Shown: one piece after another, positions 21,001-34,835 of the stretch | How the letters are laid out: each line of letters starts with the position of its first letter | Position numbering within the stretch: the stretch's first letter is position 1 | DNA from: Caenorhabditis remanei | Lineage: Eukaryota > Nematoda > Chromadorea > Rhabditida > Rhabditidae | Length of the DNA stretch: 64,000 nt | Direction: 5' to 3' | NCBI RefSeq assembly: GCF_010183535.1 | Contig: NC_071333.1 | Coordinates: forward strand, 18,040,587-18,104,586 | Translations under genes and position numbers: made by a program | The notes under the pieces: generated by a model | The model's database searches: none | What the model saw: the letters and a program-made list of their open reading frames with translations, nothing else | What the model was told of the DNA's origin: nothing

Positions 21001-23686
21001 TCGAATGGGACACAAGAGCTGTCAATGAAAACGCATTTTGTTCCGTCTGAGACAAGACGACATTCATCTGGACGAGTTGTAGAGGAACATCTAGCTGGGC
21101 TGAACGTCCAAACATCATTCATCATTTTCCCATCGTATCCGCCAAGCAAATACATCTTCTGTCCAATTACATGTGCAACATGACCATATCGTTTCAGTTC
21201 TGCAGGTGCCATTGACATATTCGACCATTGTTTGCAAGCTAAAACTCTGATTAATGAATATCACTCCCTGGAATTTTCTGTGAACATACCAACGTCATAA
21301 GACTGGACCATATTTGAGAAGCATTCACTCTTGCTTCCCGCTGTCATGTTCGCCCCTCTTCCACCGACAACCACCATCAATCCATTGAGATAAACTGCCG
21401 TGTGAAGATATAATTGCACTCCGGACTGAGGGAGATTCGTCCACTTTTTGGCAGCCGTATCAAATTGCATGAGGCTGTCAGTTATTGTGTTGTTCCACAT
21501 ACTACCACCATACACTAATATAGCAATTGACCCCTGGAATATTATTTGTTCACGAAAAAGGACGGGAATATGATATATCTCACGGATGGCGTGGTGTACT
21601 CCACTGCGGTGTGCTTGAACCGACCATAGACGTGATCACTAATGTTGGCGACACTCCATTCATCGGTTTCTAAATATAATTATTATTTATATTATTGATA
21701 TCACAAATATCTGCTTACCAAAATTATAGATCTGCACATGATGCAAAAATCCAAAGAGTGGATTGTATCCAAATATCACAAACATCTCAGATCCTATCAC
21801 ATGTGCAGAGTGACCAGCAACTGCGAACGGAGCAGCGATGATAGTCTCATTTTTGTGATTTTGCTCTGTCCAAGATTTAGTAGTCATGTCAAACACCCAG
21901 AGTTCGTTCGTTGCTGCTTGTGTTGTTACATGACGTTTTCGAGTCTTTGTCACTCCGCCATACATGTAGATTTTGTTCTGAAATTTATCCATCTCAAGTT
22001 ATGTTTGTCCTCTGACAAGGGAAACTCAGAGTGTCGCAAGTTTGGAATCGTTCCAAATTGTTACTAGACATGAAGGACAGCTTGAATAGGCAAATCACAA
22101 TTTTTTGTTTTGTGCTCCTCACTTGTCTCTGAGAAACCGTCTTCACCCCTGTTTTGGAAACTATTTTTACTTTGGGATATGCCTATTTAAGCTGTCCTTC
22201 ATTTTTGGTAGCAATTTGGAACGATTCCAAATTTGCAACCCCTGAGGTTGCTTTGTGAGATGATACTCACCTTATATTTCACAACGGTGTGATCAAACCG
22301 GGGAGTCGGTACATCACCGGACACTGCAACTTTACTCCACTCTCGACTCGTCACGTTGTACACGTCGATGTTATTTGGATCCACACTACCATCAAAATAC
22401 TCTCCACCAATATTCCAAATGGTGTCGTCGATAGTGATGGAGGCATGAGATGCTTTTCCAGTTGGCGCGTCGTTGAAGGGATGGATCAGATCCCAAACGG
22501 AGGATGTGATTGGTGTTTGGCAAGTCTCCCCATGGACGTTTGTGGAAAGGCACTCGCATTTTCCATCGACACAATGACCTTCGTGACACGGATTCTCGGT
22601 GGATTTCTCGTTGAGCTTGCATACTTGGTGCTCGCAATATTGACCTGAAAATAAAAGTTTATTTTTTATTTTTTATACGGAACCTTACCTTTGAAGCCAT
22701 CTTCACAAACACATTTTCCGGCCGTACAGCTTCCATGACTCGAACAATTATACGCACAACTATTTGACTCGTATGAAACATTGAACCCGTTTAAATTCAT
22801 GGCTAAGTCACTGAAGAAATGCACCAGCGCTTTACCAGAAGCCGCCGTGAATTCTTGTGTTGGTTGTTCTCCGCTATAATTTTTTTGGCATTAATTTCAA
22901 TTTTTCTATTCCCTGATTACCATAACGCTGCAAGCTGTTTTCCATAAACACTATCTCCGTCATAAATGTACAAATAATCCCAGCCGCATTCTGTGAAGAA
23001 GCTGTTGATTCGAATTGTGAGTGGAGTGGCGCTCTGCAAATTACATGTTGGGGAAATAAAACTAAACGGATATTCTCTCTCGTTACATTTTCCGGTTCAA
23101 TTAGCCATGTGCATTTTGCAGAGGAGCTGTAATCGAGCGGCCCGTCAGATATGGAGCTGGTGTTTTCCGATAACCTGCAATGAGTTGTGTTTTTGAGAAT
23201 TTTGTTAGTTTTTAGTGAACTTTTTACCTTATCCGCCCGAAGCAATGATCACATTGTGTTCCGTACCATCCTTTTGAACAAACACAAGCCTTGTTAAGGC
23301 AGACACCGTTGTAACATGGTTTTTCGCACGATGATAATGACTGAAATTAGAAAAATAACTATGATTAATTAATACAATAATTATGAAATATAATTTGCGT
23401 GATCTGAACCAAATTAAGAGAGACCACTTTTGACATGCATTAATCTAGTATTTCAACTAACATTGTTGTTCTCGTTATGTAATATATGTAATATATCACA
23501 TTACATTTTTATAATCTTTTTTCCCCCTATTCCCTATCTAATTTACAACAAAACTGAATGACTTACCTTCTCGAATTCAAAATTTGCATGATTTGTTAGC
23601 GTGTGAGCTTGAAAGCATAATTGTGAAAGGATAAAAAGAAAGACTCGGAATAAGAAGCATGGGAAATTTTCCCTTGCTGAAATCAT
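18099..23686 (-). CDS. tag-53: Attractin-family multidomain receptor
   Basis: Nineteen exons give about 1274 residues: 23567..23686, 23228..23340, 23087..23174, 22921..23033, 22689..22873, 22271..22644, 21719..21977, 21584..21669, 21290..21533, 20627..21238, 19816..20115, 19431..19769, 19245..19387, 19097..19194, 18917..19036, 18776..18871, 18625..18722, 18479..18581, 18099..18431. In order: signal peptide (CFLFRVFLFILSQLCF), EGF (CYNGVCLNKACVCSKGWYG), CUB (GWDYLYIYDGDSVYGK), EGF repeats, a kelch propeller (21290-22440), PSI-type Cys modules (CVSCASKSGCGWCSSGEQC, CMWCPSTNRC, CGWLADDSKTG), laminin-EGF repeats (CDCNGQADMC), one membrane segment (NWVLFFVIFA, CFIVLLVVAGLLW) and a cytoplasmic tail with LATMRQRPNNSD. 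This is the attractin layout; the mammalian protein acts in melanocortin/agouti signalling and myelin maintenance. Two introns carry inverted-repeat elements. Confidence 0.9.
20160..20597. mobile_element. MITE-like inverted-repeat element in a tag-53 intron
   Basis: The left arm aatctataaatttggttatagg (from 20189) reappears inverted at the right end (cctatcaccaaatttatagatct, about 20545-20568). The match extends outward to a ggtgac/gtcacc end near 20169 and 20586. A second, inner pair is also inverted: gagttataagctctc with gaattccaaatc near 20275-20332 against gatttggaattcc with gagctcataactc near 20425-20480. No reading frame is maintained. The element lies inside the 511-bp intron 20116-20626, between PSI-module exons, with the host exons in frame on both sides. 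Confidence 0.75.
22011..22261. mobile_element. MITE-like inverted-repeat element in a tag-53 kelch intron
   Basis: The left arm (22036-22097: aagtttggaatcgttccaaattg, then gaaggacagcttgaatagg) is repeated inverted on the right (cctatttaagctgtccttc, then caatttggaacgattcc, about 22180-22232). The arms are about 60 bp and extend with lower identity to tctgaca and tgtgaga at the ends. The spacer is about 80 bp and non-coding. The element occupies most of the intron 21978-22270. Confidence 0.78.
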
Positions 23687-26600
23687 CACGTGCTCATCGG
23701 TCTGCAACATTCGTTTTAATATAATTTTATATATCCGTTATAAAGAGAATAGCAAAAAGACTTGTGGGGGGAGAACTACTAGAAAAATGAAACAAAACTA
23801 TAAACATGACTAATTTGGGAAGAAGACACGTCGTCAGAGAAGACGAAGACAATAATGAATGCAAAGAGGGACTGAGAACAGACCGAATCGATCAATAGAA
23901 TGCGCGGAGGGCCGCGTCGAAAAGTGTACGCCGAAAGAAGAGAGCTGAGAGAAAAAGCGACGTTAGGTGGGTAAACTAGGACTAGGTAGACAACACCAAT
24001 TTGCTTCTAAACGTTCGCGAAATGACTCAGTGTGTCTTCACTTGGTTTAATTCGAAAAAGTTTTTTTTTTGCGATGCAATTTCGTTAGCTTTTTATAGGT
24101 CATGACAATTGGGTGTGTTTGAGACGATAGGTTTTTGGTCGTTTTCGTTTTGCGGTACTAAATTTGAGTGTCATTAATAGAAAAAATATATGGATTATAT
24201 GTAATTGTTCATATAATTCTGAATTATATTTAAACAGGATATATTTAATTCTAATTCTAACTTGTTAAACGTCTATTTAGTTTTTTTTCGAAAAATAGTG
24301 TTTGTACTTTACTAAATAAGTTAGTAACATAATTATTTTTGAAACTATCTGATTGGATTTTTTAACTTATTTTCTAACCAATATTCCCTGAAAACCTTCC
24401 GTTTATTTTTTGCACTCATAGAACACATTCTTATTGATATCTACAAATAGATTGTTCGAAAGAGCGGAAACCAGGTCTGCATAGTCAGCAAACATTCATT
24501 TTTTAAGGAAACGGAAAGAGAAAGAACAGACAAATCAACGTTAAAACTTTTTTCTCTCTCAATGATCTTTCCGTTTGCAACGAGTGAGTTCAGTTTCGCG
24601 ATGCGTGTAATCTGGTTCTCAAGGTTATTCATCTTTCCAACTTCCTACTTATACTTCTTATTTCCTATTTGAAAAGAAACGAATGTTCTATGAAGAAGTT
24701 CTATGAAGAAAATTCAAGTGTCCGGAAAAGAGAAATGTGGGAAATGAAAAACTAAATGTGAAATCGCTACGAGTTTTACTGTTGTTATCATTAATGTGAT
24801 AATTCTTGCCACACCTTTAAACACTTTGATAACTTTTATCATTAAATCATTCTTTGACAAAGATTGGGATTATTTTTGTTTCAAATGGCTACCGTAGTAA
24901 ACGTTTCCCAAAAAGCTTCTCGAAGTATACGAATTCGTCATGTACATACATCCGACACAAGATTTACAACTGTGTCGTGTGGTTTCCATAGTTTTCTGTA
25001 ACGTTTTGATTGACATCTCAAAATTTTACATGTCTTTTTCCATGTTTTCACTTTTTCTCCTCATTTGTGTCTTTTGTTGTGTTCTGGGTTAGGCCACGTA
25101 TTCTTAGTTGTTCTATTCATTTGAATCAGCAATGGGAAAGTCGTTGTGTTATTACTTTAGCGTGAAAACTCAAAACCTGAGAAATTTCTTTTTGCGATTT
25201 CCTATTTTTCCGAAAAATGTTAGTCAGTGAATCTAATTCTAAGTTTCCTTATACTAAGACTTCATTTTATGTGAAACATTGGTCGTTTGGAAATAAGGTT
25301 TCACAATATTGACAAATAACTTTCAAAAAAATAAGACCACCCGTGACACTCGTTTGGCACCTGGTCAAAAACACAAAACCTCTGCAAATCGGTCTTCAAC
25401 TTGTCTACCATTCCAAAAGATTTGATAAGATATGCACCTGTTTTTATGATTGTAGGGTTCTGATGCTATCTGTAATAAATGGCGGCCTTTGTTTGCCTCC
25501 TTACCAAAACAAAACATTTATTTTCTCCTTTTCCAGTGAACAACGCATTTTCGAAATGTTTTCCATCTTCCTCCTTCTTCGAAACTCATTCTCAAAACAA
25601 AACACGTTTCGCTTTCTCTATCTATCCAACCACAATCTCTACCCCCTCTCAATCTAGAGTCGTTTTTTTTTCATTTCTGCCATCTCTCCTCTCCATCCCA
25701 CTTGCATTGAACACAATGAGTCAACTCTCTCCTCCCAATTCCGCCTCGCGTCATCTCAGCTGCCCCTATCGATCGGAAACGGGCAGAAAGCGCGCTCCGT
25801 TGCGAAGCCAAGAGCGAAGCCAAGGGTGTACGCATGCCATGCTTTCTTCTACTTCTTCTTCTTCTTTTTCTCCCTTCTTTTTCATCTTCTCTCCGCTATT
25901 TACTAAAAAGAGAGCAGTGCGCATTGCCGTCTCCACTATGTATATCCTTTTTTGCCTCGAGGCGCTGTGTGTTTTTTTCTTTTTTCGCTGTCTAACGCAC
26001 GCCACGTGTACATTTTGATCGCAAATCTCGTAAACCATAATGGTGGGACGGCGCTAATGTGAGAAACAAGAGAGACAAAAACCGATGACATCTCATTCAA
26101 AGACGTCATTAGGCTGGCCAAGAATGACTATTGGAGACACAAACTGGATTCTGGATTCCCTCTTCCTTATGCGATTCGGATTGAGATTCCGTTTTTTTTT
26201 TGATTTCAATTGCTTTATTCGTTAGATTTCTCATCTATCAATTGATTTTTGAATATTCTCTCAGATAGTGAATATACATAAATGAAAACAAATAATCCCA
26301 CGTTCAAAAAGTTTCTCTTTGAGATTTTCACCCCGATGAATGTCAATAGTCAACAACGCGGAAAAAATGCGATGTTTGAGAAAAAGGTCTTAGTGGTTTG
26401 TAGCATTTTTCTAAAAGAAGAAATAGAGCAAGACAAAAGGGGTGATTACCGGGTGATGTTATATACGAATTGAAATTTTGAGTTGGGAAATTTCGAATTC
26501 TGAGTCATTAGCATACCTTCGGGGAATTAAGAGGAAGGAACAATAAGAAGTACTATAAGTACAAATAATTTTATTTCTCATAGTTTAATTCATTTAATTC

Positions 26601-26976
26601 AATTTATGTCTGACTTTCTACTATTGTGTTGTTTTTTCTGTTCTAGGTACACACAAAAACACATTTTCTGTCTTCCTTATCAATAGACAGGTTTTCTGTG
26701 ACCAAGGATGATCGATTCGCTTCCAATTCAATTCCATGACTGACACTCGGTTGACTCATTGATTCCAAGCAGTTTCTATTTTATTTCAACTGTGCATTTA
26801 TTTGACTTTCCTTCATTTCCTCTCCACTTTTCAATAAACTTTCTTCATTTTTTCCTTTCATTTTTCTCATCTCTAGTATTTCGCAATTTCCTCCTTCTTT
26901 CTTAATTTCCTTATTTCCTTTTTTTATACCAAACTTAATTAAATCTTTTTCTTTTTTCTAGAAATGTGCTGCTAGT
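23687..26976. other. Large divergent intergenic region between tag-53 and the TMEM184 gene
   Basis: About 3.3 kb separates the two 5' ends. There is a G-rich patch at 23895-23960 near the tag-53 start, long AT-rich tracts (24050-25300), and a C/T-rich stretch (25500-25990) with a GC-richer centre containing a duplicated gcgaagccaag word (about 25802 and 25813). Apparent open frames at 25480-26018 are low-complexity Ser/Phe readings of the CT-rich DNA and were not called. No RNA gene was recognised. Confidence 0.55.
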
Positions 26977-29154
<2,178 letters not shown>

Positions 29155-29895
29155 ATATATTATTCGTTCGCCTCTCACAAAAAAACGCATCTTGCTCTTT
29201 TTCTACTGTCCAACTTCAACAACTCCCGATTCCTTGTCCACATGTAATGTTTTTAAAAATAATTACTATTTATTGAAAAAAAAAGTAGTTATTTTTTCAT
29301 GGAATAGGAGCTGACTATAATTTAGCATAGTACACAACTAGAAATGTAGTTGATATGAGATACAACTGCAAAATATATCAGTAAGATTTCTTTAGCTAAC
29401 ATTACTGGCCAAATAATAACTTATTTATAAATTCATATTTCAGATGATCTGCGTACCTTGTGGAGTCTGTCATATCGCTCTTTCCCCTTCAAGAATCTCA
29501 ATGATCCCATCCTGTCCATACTTACTACCGTCATTTTCTTTTTCTTTTCCCTTTTTTTCTTTTTCCATAAATTAACTTTCCTATCCGTACTCATTTTTTC
29601 TTTCTCATCTCACATTTTTCTTTCTGTCTCGGATTTCTTTTTTCTATCGCAGCATTTTTAATTATTTTTGTGTCTAGATTATTGAGGTTCGAATAAAGCG
29701 TTTTGTTAATAACAATAATAATTAACGGCTGGAAAATAGAAATTTGATTTATTTTCTTACAGGGAATGATTGGGACAGGTAATAAATAAATAAATAAGAT
29801 GGGAAGTAGAAGTAAACTCTCTGAATCGAACTCCGAATAATACTTTCAAGAATTCAAAAACAAAACAAGTAACAAAAAATACGACTCTTATGCCA
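29155..29895. other. Convergent 3' region with AATAAA at 29692-29697
   Basis: This carries the 3' UTR of the TMEM184 gene with a poly(A) signal at 29692-29697, pyrimidine-rich low-complexity DNA (29520-29660), and a taaataaataaa run near 29785. An acceptor-like tttcag at about 29440 could start an alternative 3' exon, but the sequence after it is not convincingly coding. Confidence 0.55.
29692..29697 (+). terminator. Poly(A) signal of the TMEM184 gene
   Basis: A canonical AATAAA in the sequence gaggttcgaataaagcg, about 540 nt past the long-form stop, followed by a T-rich region. Confidence 0.5.
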
Positions 29896-31044
29896 TTATG
29901 CCAAGAATGAGCATTGATCCTCAGTGTTGAGCTCTTCTGGGGTTTGGGAGTACAAGAATGCGGAGAACTCCTTTTCTTTAGTTTCCTCAGCAATGGCTGC
30001 GGCAGTAGTGGTGGTAGTAGCTTGTTCAGTCTGAAAACCACATTTGTTGCTATGAGTTTACTTAATTAGACTAATTAGATTTACAGTGGAAGAAGCAGCG
30101 GCCTGAGTGGTTGTTGGGGCCTCAGTGGTTGTGGTGGTGGTGGTGGTGGTTGTAGTTGTAGTAGTGGTGGTGGTAGTGGCAACGTCTTTGGGAGAAATGA
30201 ACATTTTTTTGAGCTCGTCACGAATTTCTTTGGAGAGTCCAGCCAAGAACTTCTTCTCCTAAAAAACAATTATTTGATTTTTAGGTCCTGATTTGAAAAT
30301 GCACACTTACATTCAAACGGAGCTCTTTCCATTGCTCGAAAGCCTTTCTGGCATCCGGTGAGAGCTCGGAGAGTCTTCTTGCCACTTCAACTTTTCGGTT
30401 TTTGAGCTCATCCTCCCATTTGTTGAAGAGAGCTAGCTGGAATTGAATAGTTTTCAAATTTTTTTATAGTTCAGCTTTTTTAATACTTACAGATTCTCCG
30501 GTAAGAAGGGAGTAAGCCAATTTCTTGAGGGCTGTTTCTTTCTCCTCGACACTGAGTTTATAGTCAAACCAAACATTCTTGAACTCTTCTCTAACGGTGG
30601 AAGAAACATTCTTCAAGAACGATGGACCGCATCTTCCGGCGAAAACTTTGTCGCGTTCCTCGGTGGTCAATCCGCGGATGACGGCTCTGGATATTTGCAA
30701 AATTGCAAGGATATAGAATCAGGGAAAATTTACAAATAATGTAAAGTAATTCAAGCTAAAAATACTCACCTTGTTTCTTCATGTTCCTTCTCACATGTGT
30801 TTCCCTCGGTGTAGTTCTCCCAGATCTTGGTGATCTTCTCTGCTGCCTCAGTGGGAAGGTCATTGATAAACTTTGGTACTCCACATGGCTTAGTCTAAAA
30901 AATTAGAAAATCATAAATACAGAAAATGATTTAAAATCTTACTCTTCTATGCCATGATCCAAGAGGATTGAATGGGTCAGAATGACGTGGTGGGAAAGAA
31001 AATACAAGACAAGGAAGGAATAAGGCTACTATCAAAGTTTGCAT
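29896..31044 (-). CDS. Secreted DUF148/SXP-RAL-2-like protein with Thr-rich tract
   Basis: Six exons (30943..31044, 30770..30894, 30491..30686, 30311..30436, 30085..30258, 29896..30030) give 285 residues. A signal peptide is clear (MQTLIVALFLPCLVFSFPP). The body is helical and charged: CGVPKFINDLPTEAAEKITK, IWENYTEGNTCEKEHEETR, FLKNVSSTVREEFKNVWFDY, LSPDARKAFEQWKELRLNEK and FLAGLSKEIRDELKKMF. The repeated pattern of LP/LSPEA, F..W and K helices resembles the nematode-specific DUF148 (SXP/RAL-2) secreted proteins; that call is moderate because I judge it by pattern only. It is followed by about 17 consecutive Thr codons (30115-30177), then a Thr/Ala stretch and an ENTEDQCSFLA-type acidic end. 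The Thr run suggests O-glycosylation. No clear role is known for the family in free-living worms. Confidence 0.8.
30115..30180. repeat. Thr-codon (ACC/ACA/ACT) trinucleotide repeat
   Basis: A ggt/agt-rich trinucleotide tract reads as consecutive Thr codons on the minus strand within the secreted DUF148-like gene. Codon choice is mixed, so it is an imperfect array, but it is a likely site of length polymorphism. Confidence 0.7.
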
Positions 31045-32688
31045 TTTGTGTGATAAGAAACTGAGAAAAGAGCTGGAGGAATATGAAAAATGAGAGTCTA
31101 TCCGTCTTCCTCTCCATCTCAAGGCTTTTATAGTGCAACAACAGTCGGCGGTGACTAAAAAACGGATTTCTGTCTGCACCCACTGTCGGAACAGCGCTAT
31201 TTTTACGCTGCCGTCTCCGTAACCGCCTCCAATAGCAATGTCCGCAAATGTGTGCGAATAAATGCGAACGAATTTAACTAAGACAAACATTTGAGGCAGA
31301 CGAGCCGGTCACGACCCACAGGCAAAAGATTGTGGACAGTGTGCAAAGGGCGCGCTTTCGCCTTGGCAAGCGGTCAGACAGGGCTCGGCAAGGCTGGTTT
31401 CTTTTGACCGGACGAAATGCGGGAAAACGAATATAAGCGCACCTTACAAAGACATGCCAGCGGATGGCAGTGTTCTGTCGGAATTTTTTTCTCGACGGTG
31501 GGGAGGAAGTTGAGTTTTGCTCGAAAGTGCGGGGGAAAACCCCAATTTTTTTTGGAATCACTGAAACACTTGGTATATAAGAGAGCCGCATTTCTGTTTG
31601 GCAGAAAAATTGGAAACAAAAAAGAGCACATGACAGTTTATCTGCCGAAAAAAGGATATGGTGAAAAACTAAAAAAACAAGTTTTGTCTATAATTGGGGT
31701 CAGTTTTGAAAAAGATTAGTATTAATGATAAACTAATGTTCTAGATATCGACATTTGAGTTGTCGTCATGTAATATTTGCGTAATAATAGTTTGTTCTGT
31801 AAAAATTTGCAAGCCTAATGATTAATCCGTAAAAATTGTCATTTCATACAGTACCACTCAAAAGGTTATCAACTTTGACTATTTTCAGTGGAAAATGATC
31901 AATTGTGACAGTGTATTTCGAGTTCATCCGATGGTCCGATAAACTTTCGCATGGGCTGAGCAAAAATAGTACCTTATTTATATAGTTGACCACTTTTTTG
32001 TGGGGACACTATCTCGAAAGTTACAGGTAACCAAACTCCATTTCTCCCTGAAACCGACTTATTTCAGTGCATACCACTTTGTTAACCTGTATCTTTTAAG
32101 ACAGTGCCTACAGAAAAGTGGTCAACTACAAAAGTGATGTGCTTTTATTTTTTTGTTTAACCCATTCAAATTTGAGATTTAGTTTATCGGACAATATAGT
32201 GGAACCGAAATACACTATCAAATTTAGCCAGTTTTCACTGAAAACACATAACCTTTTGAGCGGTACACTACATATTCTGTACTATTATGTTCTGTACGTT
32301 TTGTACTATATACGACATAATTGTTTGTTTTGTAAAAATTATCAAACCATATGATAAATTACCATAATTGGTTATTTCATGCATATAATTCCAGTTTCTC
32401 AACCTTTTCATGCTTCTGTCTCCATCCAAAACTCAAAATCCCCATCCAAATATTTCGAAACTGATCTTTTTGTTTATTTGATCTGTGGACGTGTGTTCTA
32501 GGAATCCCGGAGTGAAACCTTGACCCGGGGAACGTCATATCCCTAATAATCTCTAAGGAATATCAGACATATGACTAATGGTGTCGATCTTTTCCGTATT
32601 CTATGCCACGGCATAGTCAAGATAAGGAGATGCGGCGGGATAACAGTCCAAGTCTGGCAGTAAACGATATTCCTGTCATTCGATCTCG
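31045..32688. other. Divergent intergenic region upstream of hch-1
   Basis: This holds the promoters of the DUF148-like gene (-) and hch-1 (+). A GC-richer patch lies at 31140-31540. An inverted-repeat element occupies 31850-32270. Related direct repeats of about 70 bp flank it. No additional coding exon was recognised. Confidence 0.55.
31850..32270. mobile_element. MITE-like inverted-repeat element upstream of hch-1
   Basis: The left end gtaccactcaaaaggttat at 31851 matches inverted the right end ataaccttttgagcggtac ending at 32265. The arms continue with a shared ttttcagtg word, agtgtatttcg and gtccgataaact, so the match covers about 100 bp on each side at moderate identity. The spacer is about 220 bp and has a second inverted word (agttgaccacttttttgt near 31984 against acagaaaagtggtcaact near 32110). 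No coding capacity is seen. Confidence 0.78.
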
Positions 32689-34835
32689 ATGATCTTCTCT
32701 TGGCTGGTACTTGCTTTATTTTGTCTTATTCCAGGCAATGATGCGGTATGTTTTTTCGTTTTCACATAATACCTGGAATTGGAAAATATAATTTTAATAA
32801 TTTTTTCAGAGAAGCTTCTTCGCCGACTTTGTTAGCGGCAAGGGTCCGTTCAAACAAGCAGACGCAGTAAAATTCTTAAACAAAATGAACATTTTGAACA
32901 AACTGCAAGCAGATATTCTTGAGGTGCCTTTCCCACCAGTAGACATTTCTGCAGACGATTTTGAGAGCAATGTTCAAACAAAACCAGATGAAATCCCTTA
33001 TTTATTCGAAGGAGATATGGTTTTGACTGATGAACAGATGGACATTATCATCAGCAATGTTCGTGACCAGTACTGGGCTCGCAAGTCTCATTTGAATGAG
33101 TTTTTGTATGCAATCCGTGGAAAACGATCAATGACTTCTAGTTTATCCCTTCGCTGGACATTCCCAATTCCATATTATATCAATACTGCAACGGGAGGTA
33201 TATGCAATATATTCAATAAATATTTCTAGACTCCCCAATATAATTTTCAGCCGACACAAACGCTATCCTCGCTGGAGTTGCTAGATGGGAGCAAGAAACG
33301 TGCGCTCGTTTTACTAGACAGAATAGCCTGCCATCTAGAGGAAACGCTTTGGAGTTCATTTCCGGCAGCGGGTTAGTCCAAAAAAACGAAACGCATTGTG
33401 CTATTTCCTGTCGTTTCCAGGTGTTGGTCTTATATCGGAAGAATCGGATCATCCTCCCAGCAAGTGTCCATCGGTGTGGGATGCACTTCTCTTGGAACCG
33501 TTTGTCACGAAATCGGACATGCCCTCGGTTTCTACCATGAGCAGGCTCGATACGATCGTGATGAATACGTTTCGATTTTGACACAGAATATCCAGTCGAG
33601 TTATTTGAGTCAATTCTCAAAACAATCCTTCTCTAGCATGGTCGATTATGGAGTTGGCTATGATTACGGATCAGTTATGCATTACGATCAGCTAGCGTTC
33701 TCGTCTACTGGAGGAAACACTATTGCCACCCTTGACCCCAATTACCAAGCAACAATTGGGCAAAGAACAGCTCCATCGTTTGCTGACGTCAAGAGAATCA
33801 ACTTGGCTTACTGTAACTGTAAGGGAAACCTGAAAAATCGTTGAGTGAAACGTATTAAAAATTTTTCAGCGACTTGCTCTAACACCCTTGCCTGCCAAAA
33901 CGGAGGATACATCAACCCCAATGATTGCAACAATTGCAAGTGTCCTCCAGGATTCGGTGGGCAGCTTTGTAGTCAGGCCGGTACCAGCAGCAACGGATGT
34001 GGGGCCGGCGATCTCACCGCAACTAGTACCATCCAGACGATTTCTGCATCGGGTGCCTTGAATTGTAACTATGTTATTACGGTAAGCAATTCATTAATTT
34101 TTTTTACGCGGGTCGTCACATTTTCATGCTTCAGGCTCCTGTCGGCGCAAAAGTGTATTTCCAAATGACTGCTGCCACATTCTCCCGCTCCTCTCCGTGT
34201 TCTTCCAACTACCTTGAAATCAACTATCGTGGAGACTTCACTCGTGTCGGTGCACGTTTCTGTACCTCCTACCCGACCATCTCCCTTTCTGAAACAAATC
34301 AATTGGTTGTGATCTACCAAGGAACGAATGGAGCTCGCTTCTCATTGAACTATCGTTATGACCCTGTAACATTCACCACATCGGCTCCTATCACGACTCC
34401 AACAACCACCACTCCCACTACTACTCCGACAACGACTACTACTAGCTGGACTACACCAACTACACCTCCAACTACCACAACTAGAACTACCACTACTACT
34501 ACTACTACTACTGCAGCGCCAACCACGACTACAAACAATTCTCAGTGCTTGAGCTGGAGTAGCTGTTCAGCACAATGTGGAGGTTGCGGAACTCAATCGA
34601 GAAGGTAAAAATATCAAAAATCTTATTTGTCATGAACCATGCTCCATTTTCCAGATGTGGAACCTACGTAGAGACGGTGTACTGTAACACAAACCCATGT
34701 TCCGGCGGATACTGCTGCAGACCGTTTTTCTATGTCACTTCATTTGGAGCTGGTTACTGTAGACGCCCGGGAGCCGACACGCCAACTATCACGCGCTACC
34801 AGAAGGCTGTTGAGCAACCGAGAAAGGGGTTCTAA
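32689..34835 (+). CDS. hch-1: Astacin metalloprotease with EGF, CUB and TSP1 domains
   Basis: Seven exons (32689..32745, 32810..33197, 33251..33371, 33421..33818, 33870..34081, 34135..34604, 34655..34835) give 608 residues. In order: signal peptide (MIFSWLVLALFCLIPG), propeptide ending at GKRSMTSS (a furin-like KR site), astacin catalytic domain with the zinc site HEIGHALGFYHE and YDRDEY plus the Met-turn SVMHY, an EGF-like module (CQNGGYINPNDCNNCKCPPG), a CUB domain, a Thr-rich linker (about 34374-34530), and a short thrombospondin-type-1 module (CLSWSSCSAQCGGCG). This order and length match C. elegans HCH-1/NAS-34, which digests the eggshell at hatching and affects Q neuroblast migration. 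It is followed by sox-3, as I recall for C. elegans. All catalytic residues are present. Confidence 0.92.
34374..34530. repeat. Thr-codon repeat tract in hch-1 exon 6
   Basis: Mixed ACN triplets give a Thr-rich linker between the CUB and TSP1 modules. A perfect actactactact run near 34492-34512 is a likely length-variable site. Confidence 0.7.

Noticed and set aside
25479..26018. Long open frame upstream of the TMEM184 gene (about 180 codons, Ser/Phe-rich)
   Set aside because: It is a reading of C/T-rich promoter DNA (ttcttcttct and similar). It has no splice structure, no recognisable motif and atypical composition.
29440..29570. Possible extra 3' coding exon of the TMEM184 gene after the tttcag at about 29440
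   Set aside because: The frame it would give (MICVPCGVCHIALSP...) becomes Ser/Phe low complexity from pyrimidine DNA and lacks conservation signs; more likely 3' UTR.
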